From UBA6168 sp041392505 (GTDB taxonomy: Bacteria > Bacteroidota > Bacteroidia > Chitinophagales > Saprospiraceae): a stretch of 64,000 nucleotides of DNA. The first letter of the stretch is position 1; each line of letters begins with the position of its first letter. Positions 11,090-19,908 of the stretch are shown one piece after another. The notes under the pieces are model-generated. The model saw only the letters and a program-made list of their open reading frames with translations. It ran no database searches and had not been told where the DNA came from. The position numbers and the translations under genes are program-made. The stretch spans positions 8,619 through 72,618 of the forward strand of contig JAWKLX010000046.1 in assembly GCA_041392505.1 (NCBI GenBank), read 5' to 3'.

Positions 11090-11830
11090 TGGGTCTTCTT
11101 CATTTGTGCGACCAATTTTTATACCTGTTAGAATCGCCTTCTTGAATTACATAAATATTTGTAGAGGTATTATCGTCAGAAACAATGTTGTAGATGAAAT
11201 TATTTGTCTTTTCAAAATTTAAATAAGTGAGTTTCCATTTTTCAGAAAAAATGTCATTTCTCTCTGCTCTGTCTAACGTGTCTATTTCATAACTCCTTAA
11301 AGTTCTTTTATATCTTTCTCAGATAGTCTTCCGCCTTTAAGCATTGATTCGTTTAGTTCTTTCAATTTTTGGAAATCTCTTTCTACAATTCCAACCCAAT
11401 CATTTTCAGTTGAATATCCCAGTTCAATGACTATTTTTGGAAATTTGCTATTCCCATATGGTCAAACCTGTAATTTGTTTTAAATGGGTTAGGCAGGAAT
11501 TTCGGAAAAATAGAAGTGCCAATATATGATAAAGACTTTAGTGTACTCGTCGACGTATTCTGAGTAATCGAAGCTGTCTTTTTCATTGTCAAAATAGATG
11601 TCAAAGTGATCTCTGTAATGGTTGAAAATAATTTTTTCAATTTCTTGAAAAATCAATGGGAATAGTCTGTGTCTTATTAATTCTATTGTTTTTATTGTGA
11701 AGATAGGTTGCTGTAATCCAATTTAAAATTTGTTTTCTTAATTCATTGTTCCTAAACCAATTATAATATGCTTTACTAATTTGTATTCAAAACCTGACCA
11801 TTCCCATTTCAGAGTCTGGTGTTGAAATCT
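11090..11830 (-). pseudogene. Decayed unknown gene with at least four frameshifts
   Basis: Reading the minus strand and changing frame at each break gives a plausible continuous protein. Pieces in order are LKWEWSGFEYKLVK, SKAYYNWFRNNELRKQILNW, then FQEIEKIIFNHYRDHFDIYF and DSFDYSEYVDEYTKVF. These are followed by VIELGYSTENDWVGIVERDF, KLKELNESMLKGGRLSEKDI, then SYEIDTLDRAERNDIFSEKW and NNFIYNIVSDDNTSTNIYVI. Each piece has normal protein composition and stops only where the next begins in another frame. The family is not recognised. The surroundings are much more AT-rich than the neighbours, suggesting acquired DNA. Edges are approximate. Confidence 0.5.
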
Positions 11831-12210
11831 CCGTTATTTATTAAGTGGTATAGATCAGTCAAAGTGAATATTCACGTTCTTCGCTTGAATAAATCTAAAT
11901 GGAAATTTTGAATTCTTAAATGTTTAACATTTTGTATGCAGCGTAAAAAAGCATCTTTCTTAATTTAGCGATTATATGAATATTTGGATTTGCGAGCATT
12001 ATTTTGTTTGAATCCATCTGAGAGTATTTATTATTTTATTCAATTTAATTTGCCTTAACAATGTTTTTTCCGCCATTTCTAAAAATGAATTCTATAAATT
12101 ATAAATCAGGAACTGCGTCATTAAATGGAGCTGTAACGTTGCTGGTTTTGGTAAAAATAATTTTCCTCCTTGTTGCAGTTATAAATATGACGAGGCAGTT
12201 TAAAAAGTTA
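11831..12210. other. AT-rich gene-free stretch
   Basis: About 380 bases of T- and A-rich sequence between the decayed gene and a terminator. No motif or frame worth reporting was seen. Confidence 0.4.
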
Positions 12211-12242
12211 AGCTTTACTAAATTTTAAAATTTAGTAAAGCT
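12211..12242. terminator. Perfect palindromic terminator
   Basis: 16-bp arms, AGCTTTACTAAATTTT answered immediately by AAAATTTAGTAAAGCT. It lies 36 bases beyond the stop of the ABC permease gene and probably ends that minus-strand transcript. Confidence 0.75.
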
Positions 12243-12278
12243 ATATCCCTCTAATTATTGATGATATTAATTAAAAAC

Positions 12279-13610
12279 TCACCCCTTCCCCAGCGTCTCC
12301 GAAATATCCGTTCCCCTTGCTTGTAACGCTGGTACCAAGGCCGCCACAAAACCGACCAGCAAAGCACCCAAAAACAACCATCCTTCCGCAGCTAAAAATT
12401 TAAAACCAGAAAAAGAATAACGGTAAGAATCTTCCATAAAATTGGCTAATACTACCATGCCGAGGTGGCTCATGAGTATGCCAAACACATAACCCAAAAC
12501 AGCCAATATCAGCCCTTCCAATAAAATCACCCAAAACAGCGTAGCGGGCGTGCCGCCCATCACCCGCATGAGGGCCAATTCGTATTTACGTTCCCGCAGC
12601 GAGGAGAACAGGGAAATAAAAATGCTCAGTCCCGACACAAAGACGATGACCCCGGCCAACTGCGTCAGCACCTTGGTGCCGCCACCCAGATTGGTTTGCA
12701 GACGGGCCACTTCGATGGGTGGGGCAGCGGCCAGCAGTTCTGTATTTTCGTTGATGTTGCGGCCCATGTTGAGCGCTTGGATATTGGTGCGGGATTTATA
12801 TTTTATCAGAATGGCGGTGATGTCCTTGTCCTCATTGTTCAGTAATTCCATCCGGTCGGCGGTGGCCGCATTGCGGAGCGTGAGCGAATCGTAAGACGTT
12901 GGCGGCACTTTATCATGTGAATGATCGTGCCCCTCGTGGTCATGCTCATCTTCTGCTTCTTCTGCCGAATGCCCACTTCCAACTGCCGACTGATGCTCAT
13001 GTGAATCCCATATACTCTGTGTATTGCAAAGGATCAATTGGTCGATGACCGAACCAGCTGGTTGTAGAATGCCCACTACTTTAAAATCATGTTCATGCTC
13101 CTCGATACCCTCCACCAGCCCGTGTGAACTTTTAAACGTATCGCCGATGTGCAGGTGCAGCACATCGGCTACGGCAGCGCCAATGGTCACTTCCATATTG
13201 TTTGCCCATAAATCGCCTTCCGCCAACTTTGCATTGTAAAGCTCCAAAATATCATAGGTCGTCCCGACGATGCGGTAGTTGCGGTAGCTGTCGCCGAGCG
13301 AGAGCGGTACGGCGTCTTTGATCAAAGGGTGTTTCGGGTTTAAAAATGCCTTGGCCTTACCGATGTTGATGTTGCCCGTTGGGTTATCCACATGATACAT
13401 GCTGCAAAGGATGAGTTGCAGGGGGCTGCCCTTTGCGCCCAACACGAGGTCGATTCCAGCGAGGTTTTTATTGAAATTTTCTTCGAGTTGCGTATTCAAA
13501 TTTAACAACAAAGAAATCAGCCCGACACCGAGCGCAAACAGAATCAGGGTCAGCGCCAGATTCAATGGCTTGTGCAGCAGGTTTTTCCAACTTAGTTTTA
13601 ATAAGTTCAT
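12279..13610 (-). CDS. ABC transporter permease, MacB/FtsX type, with histidine-rich loop
   Basis: 443 residues. One N-terminal membrane helix (about 18-38), a large extracytoplasmic domain, then three C-terminal helices (about 315-440), which is the MacB/LolE (FtsX) topology. The C-terminal start, GGTKVLTQLAGVIVFVSGLSIFISLFSSLRERKYELALMR, is broken by no shift and is highly typical; ELALMRVMGG is the coupling region. Residues 203-232 form an unusual His/Asp/Glu-rich insertion with eight histidines (EHDHEGHDHSHD core), plus EEHEHD at 171-175. Such loops often bind Zn or Ni. The partner ATPase lies 106 bases upstream in the same direction. Substrate unknown; metal-linked export or sensing is an inference from the loop. 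Confidence 0.85.
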   Translation of the reverse strand: MNLLKLSWKNLLHKPLNLALTLILFALGVGLISLLLNLNTQLEENFNKNLAGIDLVLGAKGSPLQLILCSMYHVDNPTGNINIGKAKAFLNPKHPLIKDAVPLSLGDSYRNYRIVGTTYDILELYNAKLAEGDLWANNMEVTIGAAVADVLHLHIGDTFKSSHGLVEGIEEHEHDFKVVGILQPAGSVIDQLILCNTQSIWDSHEHQSAVGSGHSAEEAEDEHDHEGHDHSHDKVPPTSYDSLTLRNAATADRMELLNNEDKDITAILIKYKSRTNIQALNMGRNINENTELLAAAPPIEVARLQTNLGGGTKVLTQLAGVIVFVSGLSIFISLFSSLRERKYELALMRVMGGTPATLFWVILLEGLILAVLGYVFGILMSHLGMVVLANFMEDSYRYSFSGFKFLAAEGWLFLGALLVGFVAALVPALQARGTDISETLGKG

Positions 13611-13716
13611 TCGTGAGAAATGAAAATTAAAATGAAAATAAAAATGAAAAACAGCGGCCGTTTTTTATTCCCTTTTAATTTATTTGAAAAAATAATCACC
13701 CTCTTTTTCTATTAAA

Positions 13717-14352
13717 TTATTGCGGCAGCAAATTTATCCGCTTCGGAAAATGCTCTTTTAGACGATTGTCATGCGTCACTACCAGCAACGTGGCGTTTAC
13801 CTCGCTCGCCGTATCCTCCAATAATTGAATCACTTCTCCTGTGTTTTTATCGTCCAATGCAGAAGTGGGCTCGTCGGCCAAGATCACTTCTGGTTGGTTG
13901 ATGAGTGCCCGGGCGATGGCGGCCCGCTGGCGTTCGCCTTGGCTGAGGTCGCTCGTTTTGCTGTTCAACTTATGGCCAATCGCAAGCCGGTCGAGCAGTG
14001 CTTGGATGCGGGCTTGGTTAATAGGAACGCCTGCAAGCTGTTGGGCGAGTGCCATGTTTTCCTCCACCGTCAGGGAGCGGACGAAGTGCGGCACCTGGAA
14101 AATGATCCCGATCTTTTTGCCCCTAAATTTATCCAAAGCACTGGAAGACAATTGGTTGAGCGCCGTATCACCCACATTGACAGACCCCGACTTGGGAGTC
14201 AGCAAGCCGCCGAGCAAATGCAACAAGGTCGTTTTGCCGCAACCTGATTGGCCGAGCAGCAGCCAGTGTTCGCCCGTACCGCATTGGATGTCGGGGAAGC
14301 GGATGGGAGCGCTGTTGGGGTAGGCGTATTGAAGGTTTTGAGTTTTGAGCAT
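13717..14352 (-). CDS. ABC transporter ATP-binding protein, LolD/MacB type
   Basis: 211 residues from the ATG at 14352 (MLKTQNLQYAYP); a longer frame to 14442 adds 30 residues that do not look conserved. Walker A is GQSGCGKTT (about 33-41), the signature is LSQGERQR, and Walker B is VILADEPTSALD, followed by the switch His in VVTHD. Small size and the LSQGERQR form fit the LolD/MacB/FtsE class that energises mechanotransmission permeases. It is the partner of the downstream FtsX-type permease. With no MacA-like adaptor in the window, the pair could act alone or with a distant periplasmic partner. Confidence 0.9.
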   Translation of the reverse strand: MLKTQNLQYAYPNSAPIRFPDIQCGTGEHWLLLGQSGCGKTTLLHLLGGLLTPKSGSVNVGDTALNQLSSSALDKFRGKKIGIIFQVPHFVRSLTVEENMALAQQLAGVPINQARIQALLDRLAIGHKLNSKTSDLSQGERQRAAIARALINQPEVILADEPTSALDDKNTGEVIQLLEDTASEVNATLLVVTHDNRLKEHFPKRINLLPQ

Positions 14353-14428
14353 AATGATTGGATGTGTCAACGTCGGCAGGGTTTCTACTGCCGAAAATAA
14401 GTTTTTAACAATTCGTTTTCGCTGGGAG

Positions 14429-14522
14429 GCCGGAGGTTCCAAAACCTCCTTTACCTAGGCCCTTTACTATCGTTGGGTTGCAGCCATGAAACGAACGTAG
14501 AGGAGGTTTTGCAACCTCCGGC
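14429..14522. repeat. 22-bp inverted repeat in the ABC/esterase intergenic region
   Basis: GCCGGAGGTTCCAAAACCTCC (14429 onward) is answered by GGAGGTTTTGCAACCTCCGGC ending at 14522, with about 50 bases between. Each arm is itself nearly palindromic. It lies upstream of both the divergent ABC operon and the esterase, and looks like an interspersed hairpin repeat rather than an operator. Confidence 0.55.
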
Positions 14523-14632
14523 TTATTTACAAAAAATATTAATTTTCAATTTTCGGCAGTCCGAATCCTGTCAACGTTTGCTTCGTGGCAAATATAGGAT
14601 TTGTTGGAGCGCCTGACTTTCACTAGAGTTTC

Positions 14633-14640
14633 TATATTTG
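14633..14640 (+). promoter_or_regulatory. Candidate Bacteroidota -7 box for the esterase
   Basis: TATATTTG matches the TAnnTTTG consensus and lies 22 bases before the ATG at 14663. No good TTTG at the -33 spacing was seen, so the call rests on the -7 box alone. Confidence 0.5.
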
Positions 14641-14662
14641 GCAAAAATTAAAATTTACAAAC

Positions 14663-15538
14663 ATGAGAACCCTTCTTGCTGTTTTTCTGACACTGTTTTC
14701 CATCGGCCTTTTTGCCCAACCCGGCACATTGAAGGAAAGCCTCAAAATGAAAAGTACCACACTCGGCCATGATGTCGATTATTCGGTGTACCTGCCGCCC
14801 GATTACGAAACCTCCAGCCGCTTCTACCCCGTGCTGTACCTGCTGCATGGTTATACCGACGACGAAACGGGTTGGGTGCAATTCGGTGAAGCCAATTATA
14901 TTGCCGATAGGGCGATTGCGAGTGGCGAGGCGCCGCCGATGATTATCGTCATGCCGGATGCGGGGGTAACCTGGTATGTGAACAGTTACGACGGCAAAGA
15001 ACGCTATGAAGATTTTTTTATCAATGAATTTATCCCCAATATCGAACGGGGCTTCCGCATCCGTTCCAAAAAGGAATTCCGGGCCGTTGCTGGCCTCTCG
15101 ATGGGTGGTCATGGTAGTCTCATCATGGCAACCAAACACCCCGAATTGTTTGCTGCCTGCGCCCCATTGAGCGCAGCGGTGTGGGTGGAGGACGAAACGA
15201 TCAACATGCCCAACCAACGCTGGGACGAGGTCGTCGGACAGCCTTATGGCAAGGGACTGGAAGGCAATGCCCGTTTGACTGATCATTACCGCCAAAACAA
15301 TGTCCTTGATGTGATCAAAAATGCGGATGCAGAAGCATTGAAAAAAGTTCGTTATTATATTGATTGCGGCGACGACGATTTTTTAATCAAGGGAAACATG
15401 GCGCTCCATGCCCTGATGATCGACCAGGGAATTCCTCATGAGTTTCGGGTGCGGGATGGTGGTCATAACTGGCCTTATTGGCGGACGGCATTGCCGGAAG
15501 TGTTGAAGTTCGTGGGGGATAGTTTTCATCGGTACTAG
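14663..15538 (+). CDS. Secreted esterase (esterase D / feruloyl-esterase-like alpha/beta hydrolase)
   Basis: 291 residues with a signal peptide (MRTLLAVFLTLFSIGLFAQ, cleavage likely near residue 19). The alpha/beta hydrolase core is clear: YPVLYLLHGYTDDETGW (oxyanion region, about 56-71), nucleophile elbow GLSMGG with Ser146, an acidic residue in CGDDDF (about 237-239) and His268 in RDGGHNW. This is the putative-esterase family (PF00756-like) that includes feruloyl, enterobactin and S-formylglutathione esterases. Export suggests a carbohydrate- or siderophore-ester substrate. Monocistronic by position. Confidence 0.88.
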   Translation: MRTLLAVFLTLFSIGLFAQPGTLKESLKMKSTTLGHDVDYSVYLPPDYETSSRFYPVLYLLHGYTDDETGWVQFGEANYIADRAIASGEAPPMIIVMPDAGVTWYVNSYDGKERYEDFFINEFIPNIERGFRIRSKKEFRAVAGLSMGGHGSLIMATKHPELFAACAPLSAAVWVEDETINMPNQRWDEVVGQPYGKGLEGNARLTDHYRQNNVLDVIKNADAEALKKVRYYIDCGDDDFLIKGNMALHALMIDQGIPHEFRVRDGGHNWPYWRTALPEVLKFVGDSFHRY

Positions 15539-15612
15539 ATTGGAGGGTTGTTTTTGAAGAACAGCTTTTTTAATTTTACTAATAAAAAATTTGTCCTTAA
15601 AAATATTGGATC

Positions 15613-15879
15613 ATGAATGTACTGGAAATCAAAGGGAGTCTTTTCGATTTACTTTCAGAGGTTAAAGACAAAGAAGGACTTCTAAAAATAAGAGAGTTTA
15701 TTATCGAATTTATCAACCAGCGCAAAGAGGGGGATAAAGATTGGTGGGATGAATTGTCTGGTGAGCAGCAGAGCCAATTGAGAAAATCCATTGAAGAAAC
15801 TGAAAGAGGGGAAAATCTGATTCCGCATGAAGAAGTGATGCAAAAAATTGAAGACAAGTTTAAATCCATTGCAAAATGA
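15613..15879 (+). CDS. Small antitoxin-like protein (partner of a ParE/RelE-type toxin)
   Basis: 88 residues. It is a mostly helical, charged protein (KDKEGLLKIREFIIEFINQR, then WWDELSGEQQSQLRKSIEETERGENLIPHEEVMQKI). Its stop overlaps the toxin start by four bases (ATGA arrangement at 15876-15879), the usual toxin-antitoxin coupling. A second gene at 55436-55660 encodes a related protein (WWDTISDQEKSSIKKGIEQL, ESGERFTQQEV), so this is a small local family. The Glu/Gln-rich 'sixG.xxL...hEEV' end is common in antitoxins of RelE/ParE pairs in Bacteroidota and cyanobacteria. No DNA-binding fold could be assigned with certainty. Confidence 0.72.
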   Translation: MNVLEIKGSLFDLLSEVKDKEGLLKIREFIIEFINQRKEGDKDWWDELSGEQQSQLRKSIEETERGENLIPHEEVMQKIEDKFKSIAK

Positions 15880-16736
15880 ATTTGACCGTCCAATGGAAAT
15901 CAGAAGCGATAGAAGGCTTTTTCAATATTGTGGATTACTATTTAGAAAATGGCTGGAATCAGGCCGCTCTCAACTTTAGGGAGAACGTAGATAAGAAAAT
16001 TGATGCTATTATAATATTCCCTGGAGGCGGTCGCCCAACAAAAATTTTCAAAAATGTTAGGTACGTGCTGATTGATAAACATAGCCGGATGTATTATATG
16101 TATGGTGAGGAAACCCTTACTATTTTGGCCTTCTTCGATGCTCGCCAACACCCAGCAAAAGCCCCTTCTAAAAGATGCTCCAATTCTATGGCATCCGCCA
16201 CCACGGTCCTGGTTACTTCCGCCCTCCTCAAAGCACTCGCCGCTAACCCACCTGATGTCATGGTCATCAAAGCACCTACCAGTGCGGAGGGGTTGTTGGA
16301 TTTCGTCAGTTCGACAGTTGGCAGTTCTCAGTCTTCAGTTGGCAGTTGGCAGCAAGGGGGAGGAGAAGAAGGAAAAACTCAGCACTCATCACCCAGCACT
16401 CAGCACTTTCTAACCCCTCCGATTTCTGCATTGATTTACAACCCTAAGGACATTAAGCAGGCGATCTATTTGCCTTTTGCTGAATTCTCGCCCGAATGGC
16501 AGGCGATGTTGTATGCCAAAGAAAAAAACATCCCAATCCGGTTCATGGATTTGCCGATGACGCTCAGCTTTGCGCTGGACGATCAGGAGAAAAATGTTAT
16601 CCAGCGTAAAATGGAGGTGGAGGAAAAAATAACGAAAGAGGAGCAACAATTCCGACAAGACCCGATGGGCTACTTAGCACACCTTGCTGGCTATACGGAT
16701 AGTGAGCGCTGGTGGGAGGTGATGTTCAAGTCCTGA
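15876..16736 (+). CDS. ParE/RelE-type toxin whose frame runs on into a broken DUF5682 gene
   Basis: The first ~92 residues are a ParE/RelE-fold toxin: VQWKSEAIEGFFNIVDYYLE, a helical NFRENVDKKIDAIIIFPGGGRP segment, VRYVLIDKHSRMYYMYGEE, and the family's usual ending, ILAFFDARQHPAK. The toxin should stop near 16165. Instead the frame stays open for another 190 residues, which belong to the next (DUF5682) gene, entered out of its own frame after that gene's ATG at 16175. So this 286-residue frame is probably an accidental fusion caused by loss of the toxin stop or a frameshift in either gene. Toxin target unknown: ParE-type acts on gyrase, RelE-type on mRNA. Confidence 0.7.
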   Translation: MNLTVQWKSEAIEGFFNIVDYYLENGWNQAALNFRENVDKKIDAIIIFPGGGRPTKIFKNVRYVLIDKHSRMYYMYGEETLTILAFFDARQHPAKAPSKRCSNSMASATTVLVTSALLKALAANPPDVMVIKAPTSAEGLLDFVSSTVGSSQSSVGSWQQGGGEEGKTQHSSPSTQHFLTPPISALIYNPKDIKQAIYLPFAEFSPEWQAMLYAKEKNIPIRFMDLPMTLSFALDDQEKNVIQRKMEVEEKITKEEQQFRQDPMGYLAHLAGYTDSERWWEVMFKS

Positions 16737-18538
16737 TAATGAGGCCGATATATTTGAAACCATCAATGAAATGACAACGGCTCTGCGGGAAGATAAAGAG
16801 GAAACGCCCCGCACCTTGCAACGAAGCGTTTATGCGGCAAACCATACGGCAGGTACAGAAAGAGGGTTTTGAAAAAATCGCCGTCGTCTGTGGGGCTTGG
16901 CACGTGCCGGCATTGACTGATTTAAAAAAGTACAAATCCAGTCAGGATGCGGCCCTGCTCAAGGGCATCAAAAAAATAAGGACAACGGCCACTTGGATTC
17001 CTTGGAGCTACGACCGCCTGACTTTTGCAAGTGGTTATCGGTCGGGCGTGGTGTCGCCTGCTTGGTACGAGTTGTTGTTTTCCCAAAAAAATAAAAAAGG
17101 CGGAGATGGTGCTGCTACGCATTGGATGATTCAAGTGGCGAGGTTGTTTCGGGCGGCAGATTTGGATGCGTCCTCGGCGCATGTGATCGAGGCCATCCGG
17201 TTGGCCCGCACACTGGCAACGCTCCGTGGGCTGTCTGTGCCAGGCATCGATGAGCTGAAAGAAGCGGCGGTCACGACCATCTGCGAGGGCAGTCCTGAGA
17301 AATTGGAACTCATTGAGCAGCAACTCATTACCGGCAACAAGATCGGCCACGTGCCGGAATCGGTACCGACCGTACCCTTGCACACCGATATTTTAAAAAC
17401 CATCAAATCCGCCCGGATGAGTGAGTATTGGGAAAACGCCGAGGAGCAGTGGCTCAAAGGCGTGGATAAAGATGGCCGCCCCAAGGGCATCGAACTGCGG
17501 AACGATACGGATAAACTGAAAAGCCAACTCCTCCACCGACTCCTGTTGCTCGACATACCGTGGGGCAATCAAGTGGAGTTGGAGCGTTACCAAACCGCAG
17601 GTGTTTTAAAAGAATATTGGAAAATGAACTGGTCGCCCGAACTGGCCATCCACATTATTGAAATGGGGGCGTGGGGCAATACATTGGAGGAGGCCTCTCT
17701 CAATTTTTTACGGCATAAAACGGACGCTACCGATGCCTTGCCTGCGCTTACTCTTTTGGTGAAAAAATCCCTCAACGCCGACCTGCCCGCCGCTTTTGAC
17801 CACTTGCTGCAAAAGCTGGAAGACCTGGCCGCCGTGACTACCGATATTTACCACCTGATGGAAGCGTTGCCACCGCTGGTGCAGATCGTTAAATATGGCA
17901 ATACCCGTGGCACGGACGTTTCGACAGTGGAAAAAGTAGTGACGCACCTTGTACCAAGAGTTTGCATCGGGCTGCCCGGCGCCGTTGCCAATTTGGATGA
18001 AGATGCCTCCGGCGATGCATTTAAAAAAATACAACAAGTCAACCGGGCGATGGGGCTGCTCAACGAGGAGGCATTCAACCAACAGTGGCATGGGGCTTTG
18101 GGGAAAATAGCCGCCGCCAACCAAGTAAATGGCTTGCTCAGGGGAGGCTGTACCCGCATTTTATTTGATAAAAAAATCCTTTCGGAAATGGAGGCAGCTA
18201 CCCGGATGCGGTTTGCCCTTTCCCGTTCGGTGGCACCGTTGGAAGCGGCGCAGTGGTTGGAAGGGTTTCTGGTCGGGAGCGGCCTCGTCCTCTTGCACAA
18301 CCATGCCTTGTGGAACCTGCTCGACGAGTGGGTTGCCGAACTGAAGGAAGACAATTTCAGCGAAGTGCTGACGGTGCTGCGGCGCACCTTTTCCAAATTC
18401 AGCGCACCCGAACGGCAGCGCATGATGGCATTGGCCAAACAGGGGCAAATAGAACAAGCGGAAATACCGACCAGCGAATTTGATGAAGATCGGGGGGCGG
18501 CGGTGCTGCCAACAGTGAAAGCGTTGTTGGGGATTTGA
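16175..18538 (+). pseudogene. DUF5682-family gene with at least three frameshifts
   Basis: The start is recognisable as MLQFYGIRHHGPG (ATG 16175). The frame then jumps by about 16200 to one reading SALLKALAANPPDVMVIKAP, jumps near 16733 to EADIFETINEMTTALREDKE, and near 16820 to the long remaining frame (EGFEKIAVVCGAWHVPAL, then YDRLTFASGYRSGVVSPAWY) up to 18538. These motifs match DUF5682 proteins, known from clusters with a MoxR-type AAA ATPase and VWA proteins; no such partners are in this window. A 110-base insert of short direct repeats interrupts the N-terminal domain (16308-16420). Three shifts plus the repeat insert indicate true decay. Confidence 0.82.
16308..16420 (+). repeat. Short direct repeats inside the DUF5682 remnant
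   Basis: Copies of CAGTTGGCAG and of CAGCACTCA occur head to tail (GACAGTTGGCAG, TTCAGTTGGCAG; CTCAGCACTCATCACCCAGC). Similar GGACTGAGAACTGAGAACTG strings occur at 48200-48260, so this is an interspersed simple-repeat family, here sitting inside coding sequence. Confidence 0.65.
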
Positions 18539-18595
18539 TGCCCGTTCCGACAGGCCGGGAATTCAATTCCCGGCCTGTCGGAACGGGCATCAAAT
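18533..18595. terminator. 31-bp perfect palindrome overlapping a stop codon
   Basis: Arms 18533-18563 and 18565-18595 are perfect complements around a single C, and the TGA of the DUF5682 remnant lies inside the left arm. GC-rich middle (CCCGTTCCGACAGGCCGGGA). Probably a terminator or a hairpin repeat; the perfect arms suggest recent origin. Confidence 0.7.
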
Positions 18596-18957
18596 TCAGG
18601 CATGGACTTTGGCTTTATCGTTTAAAAACAACCTATCTTACAAACAATTCTTTTTTCCCATCTCCCAGTTTTACGACCAGTCAATATTCATTCACCCTTG
18701 CCCCCGCACCCAAGTCGGTCATGTTTTTCATTTCTATTATTATTGCTGCGGCTACCCCGTTCGGCGCTTTTTCAAAAGGTGTCACCCTGTTTATTTCTGC
18801 CTTTTACATGGGGCGGGTCTGTAAGATTATTTATAAAAATTATTTCGAGGAATAGCATGGGGTATTTCAAAAATTCGGTCTTTCCTCTGCTCTGCCCCTC
18901 AATCCACAGTAGGGGAAGGCAGCGCACACCGAAATTTTGAAATACGCTCAATAGCAA
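18596..18957. repeat. Gene-free stretch with a distal inverted repeat
   Basis: No gene is supported between the palindrome and the next minus-strand gene; the open plus frame here is low-complexity. At its end GTATTTCAAAAATTCGGT (18862-18879) pairs with ACCGAAATTTTGAAATAC (18928-18945) around a 48-base loop. This is probably the terminator or a hairpin repeat downstream of the 110-aa gene. Confidence 0.5.
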
Positions 18958-19290
18958 TCACCAACGCAGCTCTTCTTCGACGTCATCCGCATTTTGCTTT
19001 CCGTATTTTTTCTTGGTTTCCATGCGCTGTTTTTGCCGTTCCATGACGAGTTTGGCGAGGGCGACATTGGCCGGGTCGGGTTCGTGCGGCGACAGGGCAA
19101 AATGGATTTTATGTTCCAGCACGTCGTTGCGGTAAAGCAAGCTGAGGAGATATTCCATATTGTGCTCAATCATCCAGGCGATGCGGTCGCACAAGTATTG
19201 GAAGAGTTCTTCCTCGGTGAGGGGGGCTTCATTTTCGGGGAGGTCTATCTCGAAAGCCTTGAGCAGGGTGGTTGTTTCTTTGTTTTCCAA
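18958..19290 (-). CDS. Uncharacterised small acidic protein
   Basis: 110 residues, not recognised. It begins MENKETTTLLKAFEIDLPEN and is acidic and helical. The middle (LCDRIAWMIEHNMEYLLSLLYRNDVLEHKI) looks like a helical bundle, and the end is a charged tail (KKKYGKQNADDVEEELRW). The pattern 'yrlDv.E.ki..al' resembles short proteins annotated only as hypothetical in Bacteroidota. It lies nine bases downstream of the broken Uma2 gene in the same direction, perhaps as an old two-gene unit. No frameshift seen. Confidence 0.6.
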   Translation of the reverse strand: MENKETTTLLKAFEIDLPENEAPLTEEELFQYLCDRIAWMIEHNMEYLLSLLYRNDVLEHKIHFALSPHEPDPANVALAKLVMERQKQRMETKKKYGKQNADDVEEELRW

Positions 19291-19299
19291 AATAATAGC

Positions 19300-19908
19300 T
19301 CAATTATCATCATTTGTAAAAATAGTAGCCAAGGGAATTTGCAGCCCTTCGAAAACAATCGAGGTCAATGTATCCTCATCGGTCAATGCGGGAATGACTG
19401 CGGTAAATTTTCCAGTATCTCTGCTCAAGTGGTAGGCATGGACGACCTTATGTTCGGGGTCAACGATCCAATATTCCAGAACGCCGGCCTCTTCGTACAG
19501 CTCAAATTTATCTTTCATTTCTTTTTTGGAGTTGCCGGGGGAGAGGATTTCAATGATCAAGTCTGGCGGCCCGACACAACCTGTTTGTCCAATTTGCTTT
19601 CATCGCACACCACGCATAAATCCGGTTGTACGACTGTGTCGATTTTGTCTCCCTTTATTTTATGCGCTGGTAGAGGAAGGCGAACATCGAACGGGGCGGA
19701 AAAAAGCTGACAGTTTGTATTTTCAAGAAAATTACCAATCTTGATGGTAAATGTCACAGCGATCCGTTCTTTGATGTTGCACATTAGGGGCGGCCATCGG
19801 AAACAGGTAGCCTTTCAATAGTTCGACCCTTTCTTTAAACTGCCATGACATGTAATCACTGTAAGTATAGCGTTCTTTCAAATCCAACTGATCCAACGAG
19901 GTTATCAT
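19300..19908 (-). pseudogene. Uma2-family endonuclease (DUF820) gene with two frameshifts
   Basis: The minus strand starts at ATG 19908 with MITSLDQLDLKERYTYSDYM then VELLKGYLFPMAAPNVQHQR. Near 19770 the frame changes to IKIGNFLENTNCQLFSAPFD with VVQPDLCVVCDESKLDK. Near 19560 it changes again to IIEILSPGNSKKEMKDKFEL and EAGVLEYWIVDP. PDLCVVCD, EILSP and EYWIVDP are the catalytic strands of the PD-(D/E)xK-like Uma2 family. With two shifts it cannot make an intact protein. Uma2 genes are abundant and often decayed in such genomes. Confidence 0.85.

Noticed and set aside
18535..18855. Possible plus-strand gene after the DUF5682 remnant
   Set aside because: It begins inside a 31-bp palindrome and its text is low-complexity with no motif.
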